A stretch of 54,488 bases of DNA from assembly GCA_018398765.1 (NCBI GenBank), contig JAHBMJ010004351.1, forward strand, positions 1 through 54,488, read 5' to 3'. A program made the position numbers and the translations under genes. Within the stretch, counting starts at the first letter, position 1; each line of letters opens with the position of its first letter. Below the pieces are notes generated by a model. That model made no database searches and was not told the origin of the DNA. It saw only the letters and a list, made by a program, of their open reading frames with translations. Positions 13,001-24,567 of the stretch are shown here, piece by piece. The stretch is from Chromera velia (taxonomy: Eukaryota; Sar; Chromeraceae).

Positions 13001-13862
13001 AGTATGAAAACTGATGACAACAGAGGGATTTTTGGCCATTACCGAAGTAAAAAGGGCAGAAAAAGGCAGTTGCATTTGACTAATACGTCGCTGCCTCAAA
13101 ACAATGGGAGGCACTAGCTGGGAGCCTCACGCAGGAAAAAGACCTAGAAAAAGACTGACTCTCAGATTTTAATATTTTTGCAAGCATTCTTTCTCAATTT
13201 GTACCGATTTGTACAGATCTTTCTTTAAATGCACCTGAGTGTTTTTTCTCCTCTGTACTCTTTTGTATCTCACAGAGACTCAGGGTCAAGTGTGCTTAGT
13301 CAACAAAACACAGAAAGAGAAGTAAAAAACAGATCAGAGCGTTCAAGTTGCCAGGCTCAGGATTTTTGTGTTGTATTTGTGTTGCTATAAAAGAAGGCCC
13401 TTCAAATTTGAGTATCATTTGCATTTTTAAAAATGAAGTCCTCGATAAGAGTGACGATGACATTTGTATAGAAAACGTACTGTATGTACGGCAAGGTGTG
13501 GTTACACTGTAGTATTAGACACCAGTAAAGATTGACCTAGCGCGCAGAACTTCGGAATAGACTTAAACTTTATAGGTGAAAAGCGCAGAACTTAGGCTGA
13601 ACTTGAATCTCCTAAAAAGTTTTAGTCGATAGTGACAGGGGGATAAAATCCCTCACAGTATACAACTAGTAAGAATTCAAAAAATGACACAAGCTAGGAC
13701 ACAAGTTTATATGAATTAGGATAAAAGAGCTAAGATTTATGTTCCAGACTAGCATATATAATTATATCTAGAATTATATCAAATGGTTTCTTGCCTAGTT
13801 TCTCGCTAGGAGTAGCCGCAGTACCTACCTTGCAAGTGTTCTAGCAAGTGTTAATCCATTTT
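10086..13862. other. AT-rich gene-poor spacer
   Basis: About 3.8 kb between the tandem array and the 3' end of the hydrolase gene. It is AT-rich with short frames only. A pyrimidine-rich patch lies at 11255-11345. Apart from the inverted repeat at 12733-13662 I recognise no gene, RNA or complete element. Confidence 0.7.
12733..13662. repeat. Possible degenerate inverted-repeat element
   Basis: The left end (about 12733-12775) reads into TCACTATCGACT preceded by a TTACCCCC block. The right end (about 13625-13662) contains the reverse complement AGTCGATAGTGA followed by GGGGGATAAAAT. Related GCAGAACTTCGG and GCAGAAGTTTGG words recur inside both ends (12790, 12821, 13546, 13585). This fits a decayed ~930-bp DNA element or MITE, but I found no target-site duplication. 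Confidence 0.35.
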
Positions 13863-14652
13863 CTAATCGACAAAATGCTTAAGTACAGAGGCTGCAACCA
13901 TGCCTGTCTCTACGTCTGTCTTCGTTGGCTGCTTCCTTTCAGGTGGCTTGGCCGGACTGCACCTGGCTTTCTGAAGAATTTCCTGCATGAATTCACACAA
14001 CAGGGGGGGGTAAGGAAGACAGTCATCGAGCCGGAAGAAAGTTGTGTGCATGGTGGCACCTCGCGCCGCGACTTCATGCTGCACGATCCTGGCAAAGCCT
14101 AGTTTGGCAAACAACGAGACAAAGACACACGCAAAAAGTCGCACACGAACTTACACACGGACACTCAACGAACAATCGACGGAAGGACGACGAACACGCA
14201 GATGCATGAGGGGAGACAGCCAGAGAGGAGGAGAGAGAGAAAGGGGGGGAGACGCAGAGACTGAAATATACAAAGACACAAAAGAGGGCATGTACCCAAT
14301 GGTACAGACCCAGCTTCTTGCTGATCCATCTCCAAAAACGAATGCAAAGAAACGTCAAAGTTACAAGAAAGACAGCAAACAACGCGTCAAAGACGGAGCT
14401 GACACCTTCATTTCTTCCTCTCCGAATGTCTTTCAGGAGACCGGAACAAAAAGAAGTCAAATCACTGCGAATGACCGAGTAAGTTTACAGATAGGCCCTC
14501 CCTGAATCTTGTCTTCTCTCAAATCAAAGCCAAATCTTGATGCACTCATCTGCCCTCCGTCCCATATGCTCCCGAAAGGAACTTCAAAAATCACGTGTAA
14601 CTTCAATATGCTACTACTTTCAAACTGCGTCACCCAGATCGAGATTCTTGCC

Positions 14653-14692
<40 letters not shown>

Positions 14693-16232
14693 GCACTGAC
14701 TGACCCTCCTGGCCGAACCCCACGTGTCTGAGGAAGAACGGGATGAGCACTGAGTAGTACCGCGAGTCGGTGTAGGAACGCACATGGCGGTCGTTGTACC
14801 ACAACGACTGCACAAAACATCGATCGATGAAGGAACACTCTCAGAAGAAGTGTAGAAGTGCACGAATGAATGGGCTACAGGAAGGATTTCTTCCGCACAA
14901 CGACATTCGTGATTCATCGTGAAGGGACGAAGATGGGAGACAGACCGATCGAAGCACGATGAAGGAAATCAAGAGTCGCAGAGAAAAGACAGGAAGGACC
15001 TGGAAAGGAAAACTGTGGGGGGAGGACTCTAGTCGGAGTCCCATCTTCACCGCCACGGCAGAGAGAGCGGAGGGCGCTGAGTGTCGAGTGCCCCTTCTGG
15101 AACGAACACAAAAGTGCTAATCGATCGATCAATCAACTGATTGAAACAATCAAGCGATTGACGGGAAAGATCGAATTATTGTTCATTGAGTGAGTGAATG
15201 AGTGGGCCGGCCAGCAAATAGGTCAAGAGACTGACTGACCAAATACTCTGGACCACAACTAAATTCTCCAGAAGTGCCAATGTCATCATCCTGCCTGTCG
15301 TCCTTTGCTGGATCGCCTCTCCTCTCCGTTCCTTTTTCTTCTTCTTTTTCTGCACTGCACTTTTGGCTTCTCACTCCCCGGATTTTCCGTTCCAGCGACA
15401 AGGCCTGTCTGCGAAGTTTCAGAACAATCATCACACACAGATCGCATGGAGGTGAGGATGCTAGTTTGAAGATCAACAGGCACCTATTTGTTTCGCTTGT
15501 GTGGGTGCACGGAGACACTGGGAAAATTGGACCGGGCCAGACTAAACGCATTCTAATTTGAGTGACCAACCAAAAACACTCAAAAGTCAGCGGGGAAAAA
15601 AGGAAGAAAATTCACATCCCTCCATGACTCACTCACTCATTCACTCACTGACTCAATTACTCACTCACTTACTCACTCACTCACTCCCTCCTTCCCTCCC
15701 TCACTCACTCACTCACTCACTCAGTCAGTTACTCACTCACTCACTCCCTCCCTCCCTCCCTCACTAACTCGAAGCTAATCAGATGGTCCCTGATCCCGTG
15801 CGTGTGGAGGATGGGAAGGTCGATATGGGCAATCGCGTCGAGAGGTGAGATCCTCTCCACGTGGATTTCGAACAGAAGTGCGATCTGCAGAATTCAAGGA
15901 GACAATTAAGGAATAGTGCATCTTTGTATCAATACATGATACATGCATGGTGTGAAAAGCTTTCCTGGTACCTATTTTCCTGACAGACTCGCAAAACACG
16001 AAAGGAAGGATGGAAACAGAGAGTGCTTGTGAAGTGAGGAGGGAATACAGCAAGACACTTCTAAGAGGACGTTGGATCACCCCCAACTCTCACAAGAAAG
16101 AGCCCAATCCACCCACTTCACCAACCCACCTTTCCAGCACACCACCACATCCAGCTGAGCAGCCACTCTGGGGGTCTCACGCCGATCTGAAAACTCGCAC
16201 GCACGCACGCACGCACGCACGCACACATACAC

Positions 16233-16292
<60 letters not shown>

Positions 16293-17124
16293 CGCGAGAA
16301 AGAGAGAGCCAGAGAGTAAGAGACAGAGAAGATCAATCTGTGCACACGACACACTCACGAAGCAGAACGAAGCTTGAGGAAGTTCAATCTGTGCACACGA
16401 TACACTAAAGAAGCAGAAGCAAGCTTGAGGAAGTTCAATAGGTGCACATGACACACTCACGAAGCGGAAGCAAGCTTGAGCAAGTTCAATGTGTGCACAT
16501 GACACGCTCACGAAGCGGAAGCAAGCTTGAGGAAGTTCAATATGTGCACACAACAGACTGACGAAGCAGAAGCAACCTTGAGGAAGTTCAATTTGTGCAC
16601 ACGACAGACTGACGAAGCAGAAGCAAGCTTGAGCAAGTTCAATATGTGCACACGACACACTCACGAAGCGGAACGAAGCTTGAGGAAGTTCAATAGGTGC
16701 ACACGACACGAAGCGGAAGCAAGCTTGAGGAAGTTCAATATGTGCACACGACACACTCACGAAGCATAAGGAAGCTTGAGGAACTTCAATAGGTGCACAG
16801 GGGACAGGGGGAGGAAGGGAGGGAGGGGCGCAGAGAGTTAGACAGGTAGGTAAGGAGCCGGCAAGAATGGCGGAGTCGGAAGGAGTCGAAATGATTCGGC
16901 AATCACTGAGCTGAGCAGACAGAGGAGGAGAATTCATGAAGAAAGGATGGAATCAAGACAACATGGAATCTTCCTCTGTCTCCTCTGCCTGTTATGCTTA
17001 TACGTCAAGAGAGAGACGACAGGCAAGCAGGCAGGCACATGCACTCACGCTCTCTCTCTCTTTCTCTCTCACGCACACAAACACACAAAGACATACACAC
17101 ACACACACACACACACACATACAC

Positions 17125-17155
<31 letters not shown>

Positions 17156-19364
17156 CAGAGAGACAGAGAGACAGAGACAGAGACAGAGACAGAGAGACAG
17201 ACAGACAGACAGACAGAGAGGCACGCACCTTCAGAGAAAGATGCCCGTCGAATGCCAGCCTGGCCGTTGCGAAGGGACTGTCCATCGCGAGTGCCCTGCA
17301 AAAGAAGAAATTTCAAGCGGTGAGGTGAAGATAGGGAAAAGAAAGAAGAACAGGCAAGAGGGCAAGCAGATATTGAATTGTGAGAAAAATAAAGGTCTCT
17401 ATTTCTTTGCAAAGAAAGAAAGCAGACGTTCTTTCAGGAGGAGATGTGAACATTTCCGTTTAGACTGATGAACACAAAGAACAAAAGACGGGGAGCCTGG
17501 AAAACGATGATGAGAATGCTGATACAATCGTTTCTCCCTTCCTCTGACTCGTTGTGATCGTTTGTTCTTGTGTGCTTGCTTCGTTTCATCTTTCTCGCAT
17601 CATAACCGCTTGCATGAATCAACACTACCACTAGGCAAACAAATTCCCTCCCTCTTCTCCCCCCCCCCCCNNNNNNNNNNNNNNNNNNNNNNNNNNNNNN
17701 NNNNNNNNNNNNNNNCCCCCCCCCCCCTCACCTGACTGACCTGACAAGATTCGGAGGCAGCGGTCTCTTCTGCCACGTCTCTGCCAACGCGAACACAGAA
17801 GCAGCAGCGCCCATGGACTCCGCCCAGATCCCAACGCGACCGCAGCCCCCCTCAGACGCCAGCCACTCAACTGCCGCCCCCACGTCCTCTGCCTCATCCA
17901 ACCCAAAACTCACAACCCCCACCACAGTCGATGTTCCGTGGTTCCTCAAGTCAATCATCAGAATATCGAAGCCCGCCTGCAGGTACACGGAGAGTCAGCG
18001 AGAAGTTTTACACTCTGTAGGCAAAGGGGGCATTAGCGCAATACCTTGATATCAAATTATTAACGACTCAACACCGCGGTTCTACTCTACAAGCTGCTCA
18101 TCTGTTCCTCCGGGTCTTCTTTTCATACCATACCAAGGATCGAAATATGCGCAAAATGCATGGAATAAAAATTTCAGACCCCGCGAACACTCTGATTAGA
18201 TAAAAAGAGAGAGCCACCGCAAAACGTGCACATTCCGACAGAAGGACCTCAGAGAGAGGGAGCGCCGCCTTCTGGAGCACCGACAGCGTGCCGTCTCCCT
18301 GCAGCCTCCCCATATTTTGAGCGTGCCCATGCACCACCAGGGCACAGGCACGGGGGGAGGGGGGGGGGCCTCTCTGAGGAGAGGGGAGACGCGAAGAGCC
18401 GTCCTGTCCCTCCACCCCCCCCTTCTCCACATTCTCCTTTCCCCTCCAGTACCTGCAAACATACGTATACACATACACACATATATGTATACATACATGC
18501 ATACATGCCTCAATCCACCAGTCATTCCAACATTTCTTCCATCCGAAAGAAAACCCCTCTTTATTCTTCTCTATGGGTTTTTCTCGCACAAAGAGAGCAC
18601 CTTTTTCTTTTTTAAGCACGCAGGTCCTGAATGAGGACGTCTCAAAACTTTCCAAAACAACAGCAGCATTCTTTCCTTCCTGAGGCTCTCCCCTCTTCCT
18701 CTCTGCCCGACGAAACCACCCACCATGCGGAGAGCGCCACCGTGCCTGCGTATCGGTGGTCAACAAAGATTGTCACGTTCCTCCAAGAGGCCACTCCGAA
18801 ATCTGCCGGGGTGCTGCATGCATGCAGATGGATCCATTGACGAGTGAAGAAAAAAAAAGATCAAGAAACGGCCTAGAACCCAGCGTTAACGTCGCTAAAG
18901 CCTCCCAACACTCATGCCACGCGCAAAGTTTTTTAACCGAAAAAAACCCCTCGGACAACCAGAAAAACGCATCCTTCTTGTATCTTTCTTCTCTTTTCTT
19001 TGCTGGAGATTCTTTCATGGTTTTTCACCCCTGGGAGGCTAAGAAACCTGTTTCATCCATCCCACTTTGTCTTCGTTCCATTCACTCAGCCCGTACCCAA
19101 AAGAAGTCAGATAAATAGACGCACACGAAGATAACCGGAGAGGTACGTACATTAGCGAGTCTGGTTCTCGACTGACTGCGAGTAGGGAAAGACCCTCGAG
19201 ACGAACAGAAGGAAGTAGGCAGGGAGAAAGCTCACGAGCGCGGCTGTCACTGCCCCAAGAACGGAAAAGCAGATGAAGAGCCTCCCTCTCCCTCTTTTCC
19301 CTCCTTTCTTCCCGTCTACCCTCCCGCCTTCCTTTGAGGACTTCATCCGAAATGGAGACGCCAT
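13863..19364 (-). CDS. Membrane-anchored alpha/beta hydrolase, multi-exon
   Basis: Serine hydrolase of the alpha/beta fold (ABHD13/17 or bacterial YqkD-like group); substrate unknown. Exons I can place, with agreeing splice phases: 19177-19364, 18724-18813, 18248-18452, 17732-17976, 17229-17295, 16130-16186, 15765-15884, then an unresolved stretch, then 14705-14807, 14310-14429 and 13863-14098 (TAG stop). The start ATG at 19362-19364 opens a basic N-terminus followed by a hydrophobic anchor (residues ~29-55). Next come TPADFG, the oxyanion HG (about 134-135), FDILMIDLRNHG, the nucleophile elbow AESMGAA (Ser about 215, first Gly of GxSxG replaced by Ala), MDSPFA, LPILHTHGIRD (candidate Asp about 317) and NDRHVRS with the candidate His. 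A second hydrophobic helix (VSSVFDALFAVFLV) lies near the C-terminus. The exon between 14808 and 15764 is not resolved, and the donor at 18248 is a weaker choice. Introns are rich in microsatellites, and the intron after 17732 contains the assembly gap. Confidence 0.85.
14661..14692. repeat. CT microsatellite in hydrolase intron
   Basis: About 16 CT steps directly downstream (minus sense) of the exon at 14705-14807. It makes a GA run in the transcript just after the donor site. Confidence 0.9.
15625..15768. repeat. ACTC tetranucleotide repeat
   Basis: Imperfect ACTC array with CCTC interruptions, within a hydrolase intron immediately downstream (minus sense) of the exon ending at 15765. Confidence 0.85.
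16198..16291. repeat. Compound microsatellite ACGC/CT/AC
   Basis: Successive runs of ACGC (about 16198-16222), CT (about 16231-16268) and AC (about 16268-16291), in the intron immediately upstream (minus sense) of the exon at 16130-16186. Confidence 0.9.
16331..16800. repeat. 51-bp minisatellite, nine copies
   Basis: The word AGCTTGAG recurs at 16371, 16422, 16473, 16524, (16575), 16626, 16677, 16722 and 16773. Every step is 51 bp except one 45-bp step. All steps are multiples of three, so frames stay open on both strands through the array (17-residue repeats such as CAHIELPQACFRFVSVS on the minus strand). It lies between two hydrolase exons, and splice phases on either side are satisfied without it, so I treat it as intronic. 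Confidence 0.9.
17088..17220. repeat. Compound AC/GA/ACAG microsatellite
   Basis: AC run (about 17092-17120), GA run (about 17125-17147), then ACAGAG and ACAG steps to 17220. It abuts the donor side of hydrolase exon 17229-17295. Confidence 0.9.
17671..17715. other. Assembly gap (45 N) inside poly-C
   Basis: 45 unknown bases flanked by C runs on both sides, falling just inside the hydrolase intron that follows exon 17732-17976. The donor (GTGAGG in minus sense) sits at its edge. The gap probably reflects an unsequenceable homopolymer, so its true length is unknown. Confidence 0.98.
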
Positions 19365-20117
19365 GCGAATTCGCACGGTCACTTTAGCCTAAGGTGAACG
19401 AACGCATTGCATGCCCCCCCCCTTCTCTCGCCTTCTCTCTGCATCTTACTACACCCGCATAAGCGATTCGTGCTGCTCATTGACACCGAGACAGCCAGAC
19501 CACCTTCCTGCATGCAGTCAGTTACTCTCAGAATCCACTGAACCTCGAGGAACGAATTTCACGTCTCCTAGTGTAAGTTGGTCAGCACGACAAAGCCTGC
19601 CTGCACTCAGGGTTCTTTCACGACGACACTTCTCACCACACTTTGAACCAAGCACTCGGTGCAACCATATGTACGTGTCGCATCCCTTTCTGGCATCAGA
19701 AGTATCGTCGTCTCTTCGTATCATTTGACAGATGAAGATTATTAGTCGGAAAGCCGTCTCGGACTCTCGGCGTCTCCTGCATGAATTCGAGGCCCCGGAA
19801 AGTCGCAGCCACATAGGTGGCTCTTTTCGAAAATTTTGGAAATGAAAGCGTCTTAATTCTTCTTCATTGTGGCTGTGAGAACATGCATCGCCGTGACACC
19901 CACGTCTGTATGCACACAGTTACTGAAGCGACCTGAAGTCAGCATACGGTCAGATAGATCAGATTTGATCCAGATCGTTTGCGAAGAAGAAGAACGAATT
20001 GAGAGACAAACAAACCCACAAGCTCTAGCGGTGATCGAAACGTGAAGGTGCACTTTGTTGTCTCTTTCTGTCGCCTTACGAAGTCAAGTTTGTATCACTG
20101 ACAAAGAAACCACCAAA
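19365..20117. promoter_or_regulatory. Shared divergent intergenic region
   Basis: About 750 bp between the start codons of the minus-strand hydrolase and the plus-strand RRM gene, so both 5' UTRs and promoters must lie here or nearby. I see no clear TATA box. A CTGCATGCAG word sits at 19508-19517. Control elements cannot be assigned by eye. Confidence 0.6.
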
Positions 20118-21159
20118 ATGGAGGACCCATACGCAGCTTCGAGTCACCCTGTAGCACCTGCCGCTGCGGTCAAAGACGAGACCAAGGGAGCCGCCCCTGG
20201 AGCAGCAGGAGGACAGGGCAGTGCAGAGGACGAAATGGCTGTGTACGTTTCGGGTCTCCACCACAACACCATGAGAGGTGAGCCAGCGGTCATGCTTGGC
20301 TACAATAGCCTTTTTGTGCAGTATCTGTCCGACGAGTTGACTTCTTTGTACTTGAGTCGGTATTGGTTTCTTTTTTTTGTGTTGTTCTTTGTTTCTCCCA
20401 GAAGTCAGTATCGCACTGCTCTTTCGTCCGTGGTTCTCCTGTGTCCATCTCTTCGGTTGTCTTTTCTACGTGTCTGCTCATGCATGCAGAGACGATAAAG
20501 GACTACTTCGCCCAGTTTGGAGATCTCAGGGACTCGACCATATTCTTCGACAGAGACGGTTGGTTCGTTCGTTCGTTTGATGCTCGCAATTTATGGCGTT
20601 TCGATGTTTGGTGAGGGAGTTTTGGGGTCTTTGCCAGATAGTATTTTGCTTTGCTGACTCTACGGGGTGCTTGGGAAGAGGAGGGCGTTCTCGGTCGGTA
20701 TGCTTCCCTTCGTGCGCTCCGGCTGTTACTGACAACGAAGTGAAGGTTCGTGAATGGTTGAAAAGACAAGGAAAGAAAACATGCAGTGTACCTCTCTGCT
20801 GAATGCTCTTTTAGTGTGCGTGTACATACAACTGTCTAGCTGTGGCTGTCCGCATGAGGATGGATGGATGGATGGATGCAGGGACGAGCAAGGGCGAGGG
20901 GATCGTCAGGTTCAAAACGATAGACGCACTCAGTCGCTGTCTCTCTGCCCCCAACCACATCATTGAGGGAAGAAATGTAAGTACGTAAGTCTGCATGCAC
21001 GACAATCTTCGTCCTCTCTTTCTTCCTTCTTTGTATCACTGATCATGCTACCAGTATTGCGTTTGGCTTTCTTGGTCTCGTGACTTCATCGTGCTGCCTG
21101 CCTCGCCAGATGGAGTGAATTCCATTCGAGCGACCCTCTCCATTCTCTCTCTGTCTGTC

Positions 21160-21245
<86 letters not shown>

Positions 21246-23004
21246 TGTGTGTGTGTGTGGCTTAATGATACTTCCCTTCTGTTTTTCTTTTGATCGAAAA
21301 GCAGACGGGTCTCGCGTATCCTTCATATCCGTTATTTTTGTATCCGCCAATAAGTGGATTCATACAACGATCACACTCCAATATAGCACTGCTACATGAA
21401 GATAAGCTCAGGTACCCTGCTAGAAGACGATCTTAGCCTCCAAGCAGGATCCCGACTATGCCAGGCTTAGCTTAGGCTTTAGCCCTTAGCTATTTTTCCT
21501 CTGTTCTCCCTCCTTTCTTCTCTTCTCTCCCTTTGCCCTGCTAGGCGGTGGTTAAGAAGGCGGACCAGGTTGCTATGCCTGATAGGCAGCTGACGAAACA
21601 ATACGTGAAGTCTACTAAGTGCTTTGTGGGAGGCCTCCCTCCGACATGCGACAAAGGTGTGTTAGCTCCCCCCCTCTAAGTTTGGCTGTTAATGGCAGTA
21701 GGCTGTAGGCTAGAACTGTAGGTAGGTGGGTAGGTGTATAAGTAGGGGGTGGTGGTGACGAATAGGATAGTTGAGCAAGCAGGCTGTTTAGGCTTTGATT
21801 TTGCTTTTGAAATTGACGCGTGCGTGTCTCTATCAACTTGTGGGTGGAGAATAAAGGAAGATTGGCCTCTCTGCATGCACTTTTCGCTGCTTTTCTTGTC
21901 CTCGTGCAAGGGCGTTTTTGTGTCTTCGCACGTTCGTATGTGAATTGACAGGGCTTTGGTCGATTCGACTCTCCCGTCTTTCTCTTCTTTCCTTGCCGTT
22001 TTTCCTTTTCCCTGCCGTTTGCATTCATGAATATGTATTGATTGTATGAATGCGCCTCCGCAGAGAAGCTGTCGGCGTACTTCTCTCAGTTTGGGAGATT
22101 GACGGACGCTGCGGTGATGTACGAAGGTGTGACAAGAAGACCTCGAGGTGAGTGAGTGAGAGAGACCGTTTTTTATTGCTCCGCTTTTTTCTTTTTTTGT
22201 CGCATGCTTTTTCTCTGCAAGCATACTCCTGCAGACGGATGGGGCCGCGTGAGTCCATTGTAGAGCGACGCCCCGTCGTTTTTTTTTTGTCTGCTTTTTC
22301 CAGCAAGCGTCATGCACCCCCCTCACTTTGTGCTATCTGTCCATGTGCCTTGCCATGCGCCCGCCCTCCTTGTCCTCCTAAGGCACTTTTCTGATGAAGT
22401 CCATGTATCTGCCTCCCCTCCTCTCCTTTCTGGCACAGTTGTTCTTTCTTTTCCGTATTTCTCCCTCTCTCCTTCATTTCTGCTTTCGCTGACAGGCTTC
22501 GGATTCGTCGAGTTTGAGACTCAAGAGGCGATGGAGGCGGTGATGGCGAACTACAAGGATCACCACATTGACGGCAAATGGGTTAGTGGGTCAGGGTGTG
22601 GGTGTGAGGTGTAGGTGTGTGTTCTGTATGAAAAAGTATTCTGTATGAAAAGGATCACCACATTGACGGCAAATGGGTGGGTTAGTGGGTCAGGGTGTGG
22701 GTGTGAGGGTGTGTTCGCCCTTCGCTGGGGCGGACGGCATTGCCGGAATCCACCTGGAAGAGCAAAGGGGAAGAGGGAAGAGAGGAAGGGAAGCGATCTT
22801 ACCCAAATCAAGTACTTGAGCTTTCTTATTTGGGTTTGCATTTTTCTTCCTTGTTCGTTTAATCGCGCTGTTCGTTCCTCCTTTAGGTCTTTTGAGACTG
22901 CATGTGAAAAAAGAAAGGCACCAGTTGAGGGAGGGTGAGAGAAAGTTCGTTCAGCTTCGGTCTATCAACATTCGCTCCTTATGGTGGGTCAGGACCAGCG
23001 CTAT

Positions 23005-23068
<64 letters not shown>

Positions 23069-24533
23069 GTGGATGTTTACCGTTGTGCCTTCGCATGGGT
23101 TGGCTTTCCTCCTTCCTGTCAGTCTGTGATGTTTTTTGCCTTTGTTGTTTTTTTTTTCTGTTGTGTTCATGAAGAAAAGGAGGGAAAGAAACCATATAGT
23201 CTGTCTGCCTGTCTGTTTGTCTGAAAGGAACAGAAAAAGGAAAGAAAAGAGGAGGTGAAGAGGGCAGTGAACAGAGACGCCCGTGTCTGTTTGTTTGTGT
23301 GCAGGTGGAGGTGAAGAGGGCAGTGAACAGAGACGCCCCCGACTCTGCGTATGAGGCCATGGGCGGGAAGCCCCCGAGAATGGGAGGGGGGCCTCGGAGA
23401 GGAGGGGGGGGAGGGGGCCCGAGGGGGGACTTCTACGGCGGAGGGGCGATGCGGGACGGCAGGGGGGGAGGCTACGGAGGGTACAGAGGAGGAGGGGGGT
23501 ATGAGAGAGATTCTTTGGGAGGGGCCTACGGATCTTATGCGGACAGGTGGGGTGGGCAGAGAATTGGGTAAAGTTGTGTTTGTTTTGAGTCTCTCTTTTT
23601 AAAAATTTGTGCATCTCTGACATCATCACGCTTTGGGTAGAAGAAGGAAGGAAGGAAGGAAAATTGGTGCTCGAGGCCCATTCCCAGTCGACGCATCCTC
23701 ACTCACTCACATGCAGGGCCGTCCCCTCCCCCCCCTGCAGGGTAGCCACAGACAGATTGAGTTTGTTCGTTGTCTTCTTTCCACATATGAAGTATCCTTC
23801 CTGCGGTGTTTCGATCCTGCGTTTCGATTTCGTTCCTGTCTCTTTTTTTTTCTTTTTCGATCCTGCGTTTCGATTTCGTTCCTGACTTTTTTTGAAAAGA
23901 AAAATCGGTCTTCGGGTGTGTCTGCGATTTTGCGTGTGTGTCTGTGGGTGTGGGTGTGTGTTTTTCCGCACAGGCATATAAGTGGATGCATGCATGAGTG
24001 AATCAATGAATGAATGCCCCTCTTTTTCCTTCTCCCAGGTACCGCTACCCGACCGCAAGAGATCCGTACGGCGCCCCCGGCCTTGCAAGTGTGGCTGTGG
24101 CGTCGGGCAGCCGTGGTCAGCCCCCCCCCCACCCCGTTCTCTCTCACTCTGTCTCTCCCTCTGTCTTTCTGTTTTGGTCTCCTTCCCGCCTAACACTCTC
24201 CCGACCGATCGTCCGCGTGTGCATTTGTGTGTGATGTGCATGAAGGAAATGCAAGAGAGGAAGCGAGGAAGGGAACTATCCTTTTTTCTCCCCCGATTTC
24301 TTCATTCCCAGTTTTTTTCTCTCTGGGCCCTTAGCTGCCCTCCCTGGTTTCTCTGCATGTCCTTCTCTCCGACACTTTTTTTGTCTTTTTCTGCGTTCGT
24401 TCCTGTGTGTGTGTCGGATGGATGGGTGGATGGATGCGTGGATGGATCGATCGGCATTCTTGTGGGCCGCCTGACCCGAAGAGACATCTAGAGGCCAGCA
24501 GAACACTCACGTCTGTGTGTGTGTGTGTGTATT

Positions 24534-24567
<34 letters not shown>

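Noticed and set aside
14044-14505. 153-codon plus frame opposite the hydrolase 3' exons
   Set aside because: Antisense shadow of phase-consistent minus-strand exons; low-complexity Arg/Thr composition.
16233-16937. 234-codon minus frame over the minisatellite as a hydrolase exon
   Set aside because: Exons 17229-17295 and 16130-16186 join in phase without it and give the expected spacing for the fold. I kept it only as a finding.
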